Source: Rhodeus uyekii (taxonomy: Eukaryota > Chordata > Actinopteri > Cypriniformes > Acheilognathidae). Taken from it: DNA of 64,000 nt. The translations under genes were made by a program, and so were the position numbers. Position 1 is the stretch's first letter. Every line of letters starts with the position of its first letter. The notes under the pieces were generated by a model, which was given only the letters and a program-made list of their open reading frames with translations, was not told the origin of the DNA and made no database searches. Where the stretch lies: the NCBI GenBank assembly GCA_037043235.1, contig JAWRVZ010000039.1, positions 1,257,001 through 1,321,000 of the forward strand. The letters are read 5' to 3'. Shown here one piece after another: positions 10,984-24,800 of the stretch.

Positions 10984-11572
10984 TAGACTAATGAGACAAT
11001 CAGGGAACTAATCAAACAAGAAAACTAGAAATGACACAAAAAGGCACACAGGATAGAAAACATGAACAAAACCAGGGCAAAATACAAGCTAAAAGACCAC
11101 ATAAAAAACCAAGAAGCCAGGGAATACATAACAATTGTCTTTACTGGATCTCAGCACTAAATTGCTGTCACAGACTGTCAATATTATCTCAAACAATTTC
11201 AACCACTGACTTGTAAGTTCTTTCATTCTTTCAAAATGCATGAAGAAGGTCTTGGACCGAAGTGCTTCTATTTAATAAACATAGTTACATTTTACCTATG
11301 AAAATCAACAAGTACCAATGATGTGAGGACTAAAAACATAAAAGGAAGAGATTTTTCTTTGAAATGAAAAAGGTCAAAATTCAAGGCCAGAGTGAATTAA
11401 ATTGCAAGTCTTGTACAAAACTGTGTCTGCATATGAGGGAGGCTTTGATAAGCAAGTGACCATCTTCTCCTTCATCACAAAAGCTCGCACAGCCTCCATG
11501 GGAGGCCCTGCGAGGCGGAAAATCCAGGTTAGACCGCAAGTGCCCATCAAGCTAAGAACTGCTTTCCCAACA

Positions 11573-11590
11573 CCCCCCCCCCCCCCCCCC
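11573..11590. repeat. C homopolymer (18)
   Basis: An uninterrupted run of 18 C, in a C-rich context. This is a likely polymorphic and error-prone site, and the minus strand reads as polyglycine only because of it. Confidence 0.95.
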
Positions 11591-13352
11591 ATTTCCTCCT
11601 CCCCATCCTCCTCTGAGAATGTTTTCGCAATTTATGACAGAAATTTCAAGGCTCATTTCTCCCTGTCTCGATGTGACTGCAGCAGCCGTATTGTTAGCTG
11701 TTGAAATTCAGAGCGGTGTGTGGGTGTTGATTTTGTCACAAATGACAAGACAGAGCCTGAGGCCAAAAAATTTGCACAGGAGTGATAAATTATAACCTTT
11801 GACCTGGCTTGGATCCATGTCATATCTGTTCTCAACTTCTTTAGCTGACTGAAACAGGCCTAGTACAAATGTTTTCCATCACTAAGCGGGAGAATTCAAT
11901 AATAAACTGTGCCATAAGCATATTTATTTGCATGTACTGCATGTAAATAAATTAAGGCTGTACCATTAAAAAAAAAAACATTTAAAATTTGTATTAATTT
12001 ATAAAGACATAAAATAAAAATAGAAATAATACATTTAATAAAATTAGATATTTAATTTATAAAAATGAATGTGCACTTCATAGTGAGCAGTTTGCGGAGG
12101 ATGCAACAGACTACTGATATCTAGCCTACTTTACCTGTGAAATAAGTGCAATATATAATAAGCTTAATTCACATTCAAATAGTTTTGTGGAGTTTTTTTG
12201 CAAAAAATGAATGATTATTTAATTTAAATAATTATGTTATAGTGCTATTTCAGTGTACATTTCACGTGAATTAACTGGATCATAGATCATGTCAATAGAA
12301 CACAGCTTTTGCAATGCAATTTAGCAAAGTCTTTAGAGATAACTTTACACTTGTCTGCAGACAGCAAGCAACAAACTCTCATAGGGCTAGTCGCTAACGG
12401 CTAGCACAAGGTCTTCAATTACACCAAGGTCCTGTAAATAACAGGTAAAAATGTCAAGTTGTATTACACATGATCGAGATGCTATCCTATCCCAAAAGAA
12501 ATGTTATCTCACATTAGAGGCAATAGAAGCTGCTATGAACAAGTCTTCTCTAAAATATTACAGCAATTTTTCAGGTGTCAGGCATTAATTAAACCGTGCT
12601 GTACAATGCCCTGTAGTATTGCTTTCATAGCTCAGATTATCCATATCTGATCCTGAACCAACAGCAAAAGTGAATCACTGCTGTGTTTAGAGTGAGAATC
12701 ACTCTCTCGCTGGTCTCTGATCCTGTGGTGGTTGTTTAGAGAGGTAGAGGGCCCTGTCAAACAGAATTAATGTTTTTGTTTAAGTTTTTTTCCCCTCTGC
12801 TGGCTCAGGTTGGATTCTGTGTCTAAGAAAGCCACAGTTTGATAAATCACAGCAATTCTTTTTCCTTACTGAAAAGAGAGGACCTGCGTAATGGGGTGGC
12901 GCACCTCAGCAACCATATAGGAGCCAGTAAGCGAGTGTTACACAGAACTGACATCCAAAACCCTGATGTTGAGAACCCAAAACCCATGTGATGTTGAGAT
13001 TCTGCGATACATAAATAAAAAATCTTGCATCAAACAGAAACCTGTAGTTTACACTGTGTCATAGGTGATTACTCGCAGTCTACACAACTTTGTTGATTAG
13101 TTTTGATTTATCTTGATGCTCTGCGTGTAAGGTGTAACCCCTCACAACCATATGTTGTTTACCTTTGCCAATAAATCTGGGAAAATTAATAGAGAATTCA
13201 ACTGATGTGTGGTTATATAAAAAATAACAGTAATTAGAAATACTTAATCGCGGCAAGTGTTAGTCTAAACAAAAACAAAACAGATCAGTTTTATTATTAA
13301 ACAAGTGAAGGAAGTTTAAATATCATTTTAACTATAATAAACAATATACAAT

Positions 13353-13377
13353 TTTATATATATATATATATATATAG
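13353..13377. repeat. TA dinucleotide repeat
   Basis: A short TA microsatellite in AT-rich intron sequence. Confidence 0.85.
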
Positions 13378-16300
13378 TATAGATAAGCATACTTATAAAT
13401 GTATATGTACTTATTTAAATCAATTCATTTAAAAAGATCAAAAACATACAGTGCCATAAATAGTCAACAGTCTGATTCAAAATCAAATCAAATTAGATTA
13501 GAATAAAAAACACAGTGCAACCAGCAGCCTATATTCCAATAAAAAAAAAAATTTTTAGTCAATAACAAACATGCAGCAGAGTTTCATAACTAACAAACAA
13601 GTTAGGAGGTTTCCTGTAAAATTTACAGCACTGGCTGAGAAAAAGTTTCTTTGATATGCAAGCAAAATGCACACCGTAATCTAAATGAATCAGAACTTTC
13701 TGGCCTGTGATGTTTCAAAAGTTGAGCTGTAGAGGCAATTTAAAAACACCCTAATTCCAGCCAAGTGCTTAGTGTATATTTTAGTATTTGATGAGACAGT
13801 TTTGCATCCTCTCTCTCTCTCTTATAGCCTTAAAACAGAGTCTCTAAACTCACAGTAATTATGCCCTGCTCATGACTTCCATCCGCTTACACCAGCACAC
13901 GCATAAGAGCTCAGTGCCTGCAGCGGCAGGGCATGTGGAGAGGGTATCTGCCCCTGATGACTGTCTAATCTCGAAACGGAGAGGGGGAGCACTTCTCTCC
14001 CCGACTCAATGAGCCAGCACATGGGGGGGGGGCCCTTCACTCCCTCAGCCATCTATTTTATTTATGGTTTATTAGCGCTGTTTCAGCACAGCAGGGCCCA
14101 TGCACCAGCACTGCCGGGTTGTTATAGCATTATTACCCCTCTGCTTCCATTTCAATTAGACTAATACTGAGTGGGCAATGGGAGCTGGCTTTATGTGGAG
14201 CCGTCCAGTCGACACTAAATCACATTCCCGCTAGTTGCCTTGTGGCTTCATAGGCCATAAAGACTGAGTGTTGTAAATGTGGCCTGAAGATGACTGTGGC
14301 CACTGGCATGGTGAAGCTTTGCTGGCAACTGCTTAGACAGCAACAGATGCAGTGCTAATGTGCTTCATTAGGTGCCCTGGAGGAAGGCCCATGGGTGGAC
14401 ATGGTGAAGATGGGGCGATGTCCGATCACCATGGTGAACCCCATGGTTTAGCTGGCTGGTTTTGCTGAAATTGTTCTTTGAAAATCCTTTCCTTATGATT
14501 TGGCTGTTTTTGTCATTACAATGAAATCCAATGGGACCAAATACTCATCAAAAACCTGATGTATCATACTTGATTCTCACATTTTAATTCTCATAGACTG
14601 CGTACAGATTCATGGAGCAAGAACAGGTTATTCAGCAAATTGATCATGTTGATAATTTAGAAGAAAGCTATAAAAACTGTGTTTATTTGTTTGATGTACA
14701 TTATAGACCACTGTACTGTTAAAGTAGTGATCCCACTCTCAACCACTGAAAAGTGCAAACTGATAGATTTCATTTCTCTGAATTCTTTACATGTATAAAC
14801 ATCTCAAACAGATTTCCATCCACACAGACCGTTTACCCACTGGAACTCTCTGAAGGCACTGAATACGAGTCAGGAACTTGACTTGGCGCATCTTAGGCTT
14901 CTAAACAAACATGCTCACCGCCTCTGGCTCAGTGCATCTTCAGCTGTAAACATGAAAGCCTTGAGCACATGCGATGTGCTCAGGAAAACTCTCATGCATT
15001 CTGAGGGCAGGCCAAAGTATAGTAGGGGATGGAGAAAGAAGGTTTATTCCCATCCCTGATCAATGCAATTAGTTAATTGCAATTAGAAATATAAAGTGCA
15101 GGTTACCCATGGCAACAGAATCAGAGAATCATCACTGTATAAGCACTATATTTACCTACAGCACGCATTGATTACATCTCGTCAAGCAAGAAAACCTCAA
15201 AAAGGCATTATAATATGAAAGAAACAAGTTTTTCTTTTATTAGTTCTTGTGTTCTAAGTTTCAAATAAATAAAAACAATCAAATGATAAAGTACTTTCAA
15301 ATTGTGAAGTATTAGCTTTTGTAAGTATTTATGACTGCATCAATATAAAATTAACATATTAATATGGAATGGCCAAACTTAGTTCGAAACTACTTTTTAT
15401 TGTTTTTTATAAATAAATTCAAAAATAAAACACAAAAAAATCTAAAACCAATCATAATAAATTGTATTTATAATATGAAGAATGTACATTCTTGCTAATA
15501 TTCATGTATTTTCTCTTCATTTAACAGTGTTGCATTATGAGAACTTTAAGTGAATGTTAGATGATGGAAAACGAAGGTCTTCGAAAATTTGGAATTAAAT
15601 GTAAAGTTAAATATTCAATAAGCCCTAAAAATAATCAATATGGTTCAGCGGTGTTGTGCATGTATGTATTTCATTTAAAGTATTAAATTTAAAGTAAATT
15701 CAACAGGTTCTCCTATGACATCAGTCTATAAGACCCTTTTTGATTCTAAATGGAACCATTATTTTAAAGAGTGTAAATGCTATTGAACGGATTTCATAAC
15801 TTTTACAGAAACTTACAGATAAAGCTGGTAAAGGAGGTTGCGGTGAGGTGATGCCTGCTGGGTGAATATTTGTTTTCTTCAGACTGGACCACATCTGCTG
15901 TTTGATAAGACCACAGTGACCAGCTGTGTGTCAGGCTGCTCTGACAGCATGTCAAGAACTAGTGGACCTGTTCACGTCCATAAGTGCCTGGGATTCCACT
16001 CTGCCAGCGCTTGTACAGGTTCACGGTCTACACAACCGCAAAAATTCACTGATAAGCAGAGCTTCATCTCTGATTCTGAGCATGAAATGCCTGTGTGTGT
16101 GTGTGCGTGTGTGTACTGTCATCTGGGAAAACATCAAAATGATGCCACTCTTGTGTCATGTAGTTTCTCCAGTATGAGTAGTACAACAGGGTAGTAGTAC
16201 ACTTACAAAAATGACTGCATGCACTACTGAATGCACTATTAAATCTGTTGCATATTACATGAGCTAATAAAAAATATATCCTCTTCTGCTTATTTATGAA

Positions 16301-18135
16301 GTATGGGCAGGGATTCACAGACTCCAAGCTCATCATGTCTTATTGAGTCTGATTGCATGTGAGTGACTAAATCCAAGATGACAGAGGCGCAAGGGAAATT
16401 TCCCTCAATTTAAGACTGGCTTCTACATCACTTCTTATTAACCTGGACCATGTGGTGGGGGCAAACGGACATTATGGTGTAGATCCCCAAGAGACACAAC
16501 GGGAACAACATAGGAATATACTGACATCTTGGGCCTTTCGCGCACCACACACACGCACACACACGAGTAATAGTTGAGCAATAGTTGTCAGTAGGAAAAA
16601 CATATCTTTGTGTATAAAGAACCACACCACCATGCATTCCATATTTTCCACTACATGACTTTCGGTTCAATTTAAAAGGTACAGGGAGAGATCACAGGAG
16701 GCAGCATAAAAACAAAAAAAAAATCTGCCTTGTTCCCATGGAAATAAAAGCAACCCACACCTATTTTATTTGCATTGGCACCTCAAGTGACAAAACACAG
16801 AGACGGTAAGAATCTTTGCTTCATTAAACGTACGTCTCGCTGTCAGACGTTCTCTTTTATGGAAGTGTTGAAGTATAATTCATGTCATCTAAATGTCTTG
16901 CTCCAGCACGCCTCCATAACTCAGTGCCAGCACATATAATTTCATAAAAGCAAACAGACAGTCGTGGCAGTGTGCGATTCGTGTTCATGCTGGCATGTTT
17001 TTCATACGGCCCTACTAATGATGTGAGGGCATAGAAAGCGGTCAATAAATGACAAAACAATGGTGTGTCACAGCACGGCCGAACAGCTCAGCGGCAAGCA
17101 CTCATTAACTGGCCGAACTGAAGCACAACTTTGAGAGTTCAGGATCCAATGGCCCTGCAAAACATTAACCGACTTCAAATAGTGGCGGCGGGGGAGTATA
17201 ATAGCCTGTGATTTGATTGAGGTGCTCTTACTGCCATGTGCTTCCTCATTGAATCTGCCCTTCTCGCATATGCTTGAGTGCAGTTTGAAGTATATGCAAT
17301 ACTTCAGTCTTCTGAGGAGAGCCTGCATTTCACACATAATGTGTTATATTTTTATTTGCATTCAATTATTTTAATAGATGTTTTTGTCCAAAGCAGCTAA
17401 CAAATGGCACTAGATGTGATCCAAACAGACCTTTATCTCTGAATGTCCGGACTATTAACCAAGATCTGATAGATAGACGCTCTATGTATGCAAATGTCGT
17501 CCTTCCGTCATATTGCTAAGATCTTAATTTTTTCACAGCACGGGTAATATCATTTCTCATAATTGCTATGGGTTCTCTTAATGAACGCTGTTTGATAGTT
17601 AATGGGAAGATGAGCAGGTGATCGGCGCTATTAATCAATTATATGCGCGCACATGCCCCTCCCAGACACTAAAACAACCTCAATTTAATTCCGTTTGCCG
17701 CAGTTAAATTTTACGCTATATCACATCCAATAAATGCAGATGAAACAACAGCTGTCTGCTCTGTATTATTGAAAGCAGGGAAAACTTGCACTGCAATTAC
17801 TTCTTAATAATTATCTGATAATTCATTACCAATAACAACCTGGAAACATATTAATTAGCTTTGGACAATGTTTTTTTTTAATAGGGCTCCTGCAACTTTG
17901 TGATTAAGAAAATGTCCTTTATTAATTTTTAATTAAAAAGATTTAATGAAATGGGCTCCTCTGCCAAAGTGTTGCCAAAGGTTTATAATAACATCCATTC
18001 TGTACAATTTAGCTTTAAAGAGACAGCTGTTCAAATTATACAGGATTTAATGACTGGAACTACAGTGCAGAATCCCTAAGAAAGGGGATGAAAATATACC
18101 AATATTTGACAAAACAGTGTTTATCTGGATATTAC

Positions 18136-18407
18136 TGTCAGTTTCAGTGTCTTTGTCACCGTTTTAAGTGTGTTCTAATTCTGTTTTCTTCCATATGCTT
18201 CCTTTGTATTCATCTTAGTCACCTCAGTTATGAAATTACCTTGTCAATCCTGTCAGCTGTCACATTCCATCGATTAGATCTCTGTGTATTTAGCCATGTG
18301 TTCTGTTTGTGATATGTTGCATGTTTCTGTGTTCTCCTTCATTTGTTGTCATCATTAAAAGATTATTCTCCAAGCTCCTCCGTAACTATACGTGCAACAC
18401 CCTGACA
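18136..18407 (+). mobile_element. Solo LTR, Gypsy-like, with ATTAC target duplication
   Basis: The 272-bp unit starts TGTCAGTTTCAGTG and ends CAACACCCTGACA. ATTAC flanks both ends (18131-18135 and 18408-18412). The body has GTGTATTTAGCC in the promoter position and ATTAAAAGATTATTCTCC near the end, as in other fish LTRs of this type. The frame across 18088-18312 is LTR text and not a gene. Confidence 0.82.
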
Positions 18408-18695
18408 ATTACTGATGAAAAGGTTTTTCCAACTATAGGAAAGACAATACAAAACATGTAGCTGTTTAGTCTGTAGCTATATAGATGATAATTCAATTTT
18501 AATTAAAATATACTGTTGATTAAAATTTGATGAGCAAAAAATAACATTGCAAGATATTAACAATGCACTAACAATGTTTTTAAAGAAGAAAACTCTCATT
18601 GTCAGTAATATTAGGCATTGACCCGCCGAGATTATTAATTTTGGGCGAGTTAATTAACTCAACAAAAAAGATTATGTAAGATATTATACAGATTA

Positions 18696-19061
18696 TACAC
18701 TATACAAAAGGTTGGGGTTGATAGCATGTATAAATTTGTATCAACTTATGCTATACCAAGGCTACATTTATTTGATCAAATATGCAGTAAAAACAGGATT
18801 ATTGTAAAATATTGTTTTATATTTAAAAGCTGTTTTATTCCTGTGATGGCAAAGCTTAATTTTCAGCATCCAGTATTCGGTGTCACACAATCCTTCGATA
18901 ATCATTCTGAAATGCTTATTTGCTGCTCAAGAAACAGTTCTTATTATTATCAATGTTGTTGCTTAATATTTTTGTGGAAAATACAATATTATTTACTGAG
19001 TAGAAAGTTCAAAAGACCGACATTTATTTTGTATATATATATATATATATATATTTTAATG

Positions 19062-19122
<61 letters not shown>

Positions 19123-19252
19123 AAAATATCCATTCCTTTGAAGGCATAAATGTCTTTAATTCCACTTTTGAGCAATGTGTCCTTTCTGAAAAAAATTATT
19201 ATTTCTTCTAAGACAATGTTCAAAAGCGCAAACTTTTGAAACAGTAGTGTAC
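18696..19252 (-). repeat. Cyprinid hAT-like non-autonomous repeat, both ends present, expanded by TA repeat
   Basis: The ends are ACACTATACAAAAGGTTGGGG and its imperfect inverse CAAACTTTTGAAACAGTAGTGTA. Inside, in reverse order to 540-933, are ACATTTATTTGATCAAATATG, CTGTGATGGCAAAGC, TTTTCAGCATCCAGTATTC and TTGCTGCTCAAGAAAC. A TA tract of about 90 bp has grown in the middle. The 161-codon frame here is a by-product of the TA repeat. Confidence 0.8.
19032..19120. repeat. TA dinucleotide repeat inside the hAT-like element
   Basis: Two TA runs (19032-19054 and 19065-19120) separated by TTTTAATGTATT. Tyrosine/isoleucine-repeat frames on both strands come from this tract. Confidence 0.95.
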
Positions 19253-20858
19253 ACAGCATATAAGTGTAATATAAATTATTATATAATATTATGTTGAATA
19301 TTTGAACGGATTTAATTCAATTTCTCAACTAAATTTAGATTGCAGTATAGCAATTATGACTAAATTATTCTGAACGGAAAGGATTCTACCAAGGCAGGGA
19401 CTTTCTAACTGGAATATGAATGTATTTTTAGATTCACGTGTATGAAATTAGCGAAGTCAAGTGTATACTCAAATCCTTGCCTTCCCTCAATAAAGTAGTA
19501 TCGCATCATATCTTAAAACTAAAAAATGTGTGAAAATAAACACTGTTGAGCAAATATGCATTTGCTCATTCTACCATTGCATTCTCAAACCAGTAAAAGT
19601 AAAACACTCACTATATAGCTCACAATACAATTTTACAGCCTTAAAAGGGAGCATATGTTCTCCAAAGGAAGAGGAAGTCTCTAGTGACAAGCGCCATTTT
19701 GTCTGGAGGGGGAGTGCGCTCCTCATTATAAGTTGTACTTTCTTACAGCGCTACATTGACAGTGTGTCTGCAGAGTGTCGTTGAATCTGCGACATGAGTC
19801 CGCGGACTGTGTCCTGAGAGATTTGCGAAAGATTCTGGGGGCCGCATATGTCACACGGTGAGGCAGGGAGCCTGGAGACACTCCCAGACATCTTGACAGC
19901 ATCCCAGCATCCCTTTCTCTCTCTGACAGGCCATCAGAGGACTCATGTTCTTTCCGTAAAACCCAGAGCAGCCACATCCCCCTGACTCCAATAACACAGC
20001 CTCTCTTTCGCTGTCTGTCTGCTCACAATACAGTGATAGATTATCTACACATTGCCCGCCGCACTGAGTGACGTGATTGCATCTCTCTCAGTATGTAGGC
20101 AGCAAAATTGAACAGATTTTTTCTGCTCCATTGTATTTGGGATGAGGATAGACTACAAAAGGCCGCCTTTTCATATAATAAGTAAACAACTGTGGCAGTA
20201 TGATTGTTTTGTAAATAATGGCGCACGGTGATATTTGAAATCCAATGGATTATTTCAAGCTGCGGATCAATTCGTACAAAAGTGTTTCAGGGAGGCAATT
20301 ACACAGAATGAAAAGTGAACTTTAGAGCCATACATGTGCTCATTGAGATAGGATTCACATATTAAACTGGATGTCAAACTTCATTTGCAGTGGAACGGAA
20401 AGGAATCTGCCGAGCAGAGACTTTCTAACTGGAACACGAACGTATTTAAAAATCCATGCGTGAATATATAAGAAATGAGCGGAGGCTGAAATGAAAAATG
20501 CATGAGAATGCATAACAGAGCGGACAGGAGCAAACATGAACGCATGTGTATGCTCGCATCCGCCGGTGCACAAGAAAGCATGAAAAGTCTTGATGTGTTC
20601 TCCCACCCACTGACATCACGCTCCATTGTTAAACCATCTGCACTGACATGCACCCTGTGTCACAGCCAATCATTAATGTAATTACTGGGGGTTTGGATCA
20701 TTACTGTTATTCACAGTTGTGAAGTAGGAGGGAACAGCTTTTAGTGGAAGAAGGAACAATAGCAGCCGTAACCCAGACAACCTCAGGAGCCATACCGGTT
20801 TTTAATCTGCCTCTCAATTACTATTTTTCTGCACTTCATAGTGACAGACACATATATG

Positions 20859-21211
20859 TGTCACATTGGTGCAGATGAAGGCGAGGAGACAAGTATATAA
20901 CTGAAATTTACTTGAATAACGCAAACACAAAAAACACTTTCAAACTACAACCGTGCTATCGAATTGTGCAAAAAGGTTCAAGGAATAAAGAACAGGACAA
21001 GATTCGGACAGAACACGACATATTCACAACAACAACCGACCGTGACTGAAAGAAACACAGGGAAGATATACACAAGGGATGATGAGGGAACAAGACACAG
21101 CTGACAAGACTAATGAGGTGATTGATGACAAGACAGGTCAGTGGAAAAAAACAAACTGGGAGAGCATAGGAGGAACCAGAAATTAAACAGAGACATGACA
21201 GACACATAACA
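20859..21211 (-). mobile_element. Solo LTR-like repeat with imperfect duplication
   Basis: It starts TGTCACATTGGTGCAG and ends GACACATAACA. The flanks are ATATG (20854-20858) and ATGTG (21212-21216), which agree at four of five bases. The body shows the shared purine-rich LTR text (AAACACAGGGAAGATATACAC, AAGGGATGATGAGGGAACAA). Confidence 0.65.
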
Positions 21212-21569
21212 ATGTGAGAGCAAGAACATTCAAAATAGGTTATGATTTTGGCTTTCCATGGCATTCATATGGCATGAAGAAAAGAAATACTTTATATTTC
21301 CAAGTAGATTTTCAGAAAAAAAGACCAACCAGAATGTGTTCATTTCATTTCATTTACATTTAATATGTTTAATAGGTTATTTATTTAGTTCTAGTGTTAA
21401 AGCATGAGAGCATTAAGAATTACTTCTTAATTCATAAAATCAAAATGAAAAATTAATTAAAATAAAATAAAACTAAATACATTAAATCACATAATGGAAA
21501 TCCTCAAAATGTCTGAAGCACCTGATAGAAACCTAGAGAATCTTTTCTTCTAGGAGAGTAGATGGAACA

Positions 21570-21848
<279 letters not shown>

Positions 21849-24800
21849 CATGTCATTCCAATTCTACTTTCTATGGGTCATGACCAATTTCACATTCTAA
21901 GTTATGAATTGAAAGGAAGCCAGTACTGCATCATACCACTGCCGGATACTGAAGATAACATTTGGACAATGTTTCACACACTTAATTTCAATATCTAAAG
22001 TTCCACATAATTTAGCATATGAGCATGCAAGTCTGTTCTCTGAGACGTTGGCTAATTGGCGATGAGAATTCAGTCTGTGTTGTTTCTCATTTCTATCTAA
22101 TAAAGCACAGAGTGTACCACACTCCTCATGCTCGCTTTGTTACATTCAAATCATTTTTATTAGATCACTCTTCAGGCATGAGAGTCCTTCAGATTTGATT
22201 ATAGAGAGGGCGTCCTATGTGATCGCATTTTTTTTTGTAAGCCCATTGAACATTGATGAAGAACAAGTCCCTCAATGCTCTCTGACTTTCAAGGACATAG
22301 GGATATGGGCAGCTTTGGCCACTGAACTGACAGGACAGACGCGGTCAACATTTCATTTAAACTTAAATGTCTCTAAAATGGGCTACTTTTCAGATATTAA
22401 CTAACCTGAAACGGCATCCCTACCTCATTATCTGCTACTGTCATGGACAGAGACAAGGACACACTCTGCCAAAGGGGCTAATTACAATCTCTTTTTATTC
22501 TTCTTCTTTGCTCAGCTGATCCTCATGAACTGAGCCAAGATGGCTCGTGTAAAAGGCTCGATATACTTCAAGCGAAATCGAAGAATGAACTGATCAGACA
22601 AACAAGATCAGACAAAAAACAAAGTTAACTCTGACCAGGAAACATTCACACTACCATGGGTCCGTGGCAATTACATAATAGGTAGGTCTGCATGGAGGCT
22701 CTATCTTTCACATGGAAATCTTCTCTGATTAATTTCTTCTATTTAGTACATCGAGGTCAGACATCTATAAGTAAAAAGATGAACACACTGGATAGCTGCT
22801 TTATAGCAGACAATAAAGATGTCCTTCTGATGAAATGAGATACTGACTCTGTTTTTCATCTTTAATACTGTAAAGCTGCTTGCTTTTAAGCAGTCTATTG
22901 TATAAAGTGCTTTATAAATAAACATCCGCCAAATTGCAGAGCTAGTGCAAACATATTCACGTTTCTATGATCAGATGTTTTCCTTGCTTTCTTAAAAAAA
23001 ATGCTTGGTGTTTTCATGTGAGTGTTTATTTTGTCATTGAGAGGAAAGTTCCCAGCACATATTTACATATTCATCTAAACATCACTCTCAGAAAGAGTGG
23101 GCTGTGTCGGATGTACGCTGACAGTACGCTAACTGGTCACATATTTCACGTATACTTCTTTTTGCTCCCAAACAAAGAACAAAAAAGAACTTTGGCGTGA
23201 GTATATCGAGTCTTAACTTTGTATGTTATTTCTGAAAGACTTAAGATTGCAACCAAACCTTAGATGAATTGCATTAAAACTGTAAAGAACTACAGAGAAA
23301 AACTAATTTGTGCTTCAAACAAACATAAAAGCTGAAGGCCGTTCAGGCTCTTTCAACTGAGATTAAGTAGTTGGATCACAGGATTTTTGTCTTCTTGTAT
23401 TGCTCAGCACCCGCGTACTTGACATATGCAGCAATGGATACACAATAAAGTACAAGTCACCAGTGATTACATTACGTTTATAAGGAAATGTATGTGGTGA
23501 GCCTGGTCTCATGATACTGTATTTGCCATTTTAGACACAGGACTGTCTCATCCTCTATAGGTGGGAAGTGTGATTTTAGCTTTTTAAAAGTGCTCTCTTC
23601 CTTGAACATCACAGACTGTGCCTCCTAGGTGAGGAGGAGGGTTTTTGAATAAATGGAGGCTATGCTAACATCTGAGCGGCAGTAAGGAGTGAGTTGTCAA
23701 CACACTTTTTACACACCTACACATGCTAGATTTCTCTGTCCTCCTCTAGCCTCACTACCAGTAGAAAACAGCTTGAATTTTACTGTACCTAAATAGGACG
23801 CCGTTTGAAAGCGCTGTTAGCTATGGCATAGCTAGCAGCTGCCAAAAAAGTGTTCACGCAAGGCCGTTATCATCACAATCATCATCAAATAGACAGGGTG
23901 TTTGACAGCGGAAGTCAGACTCATTAATACTATAAATTTATTGATCAGGTTCCAAAATGTCTGCCAAAGAAAGATGTGCCTAGAAGCATAATATACCTTC
24001 ATGGTATTAATAAGCATGATTCATTGATGCATGAAATTGCACTGTTATTGTTTGTCTTTGTAATGGTTAAAACTGATTTCAATGTTATCAAAAATGATCT
24101 CTTAGCTAACATATTTTTTTCAGCTAATATCACCAATCAGTTTTAAGGGCCATTCACACTAACTAGGTTTCCTTCCACCATTTTAATGCAAATTTTGGGA
24201 TATCACTTAAAAATGTCAGTTAAAACCAACAAGAAAAACTGTGTCATCTGCAGCTCTTAATGTAGCACTTTACATCTTTAGCAAGCAATGCGCACAGAGC
24301 GGAAAGGGCTTGAATGAAGAGCATTTGGCTCTAGTTAAAACTATTAGAGGATGTAGCGTCAAACGATCACACCACGATGAGCTCCATTGTTAAGACGTGC
24401 TGCTCACTTTAATCTGAAGAAATGGTAAAATGGCGCAATTATGTCTTGTGTCATTTGAATACCCTTGATAATAAATTGTTGTAATATATATATAACAGTT
24501 TCCAAAAATACATAAAATATAGTTGAAATAATGTTTAAATAAGAACACATTGTTAAATGGAATAGTATAGTTTTGTTGCTGTAAATTACTGTCAGTGTGA
24601 AACTCCCTTTAGTTTTCAACCCCTAACAATCAACCATTGCTCTCCAGTCAGTTATGTAATAGCCACTTTTTCAATCCAATCAATTCCTAAGGGATAAACA
24701 TTTTTTTAGTCATTAAATGTCCTGTTTCACTCAGAAGTCAGATCAGCTATGCAAAACAGATGAAAAATAGCAATTTATGCTGACTTGAAGATACATGCTG

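Larger units (their letters stand above)
9950..11140 (-). mobile_element. Older LTR-like repeat split by the solo LTR at 10031
   Basis: Sequence on both sides of the inserted solo LTR (AGTTATTTATTAGAAAAC on the left; GACAATCAGGGAACTAATCA on the right) reads like the purine-rich, minus-oriented LTR text at 8142 and 20859. I infer one older copy that was split. Its outer limits are approximate. Confidence 0.4.

Noticed and set aside
18726..19211. 161-codon plus-strand frame, the longest in the window
   Set aside because: Much of it is the TA repeat (alternating Y and I) inside a cyprinid hAT-like repeat. No protein features.
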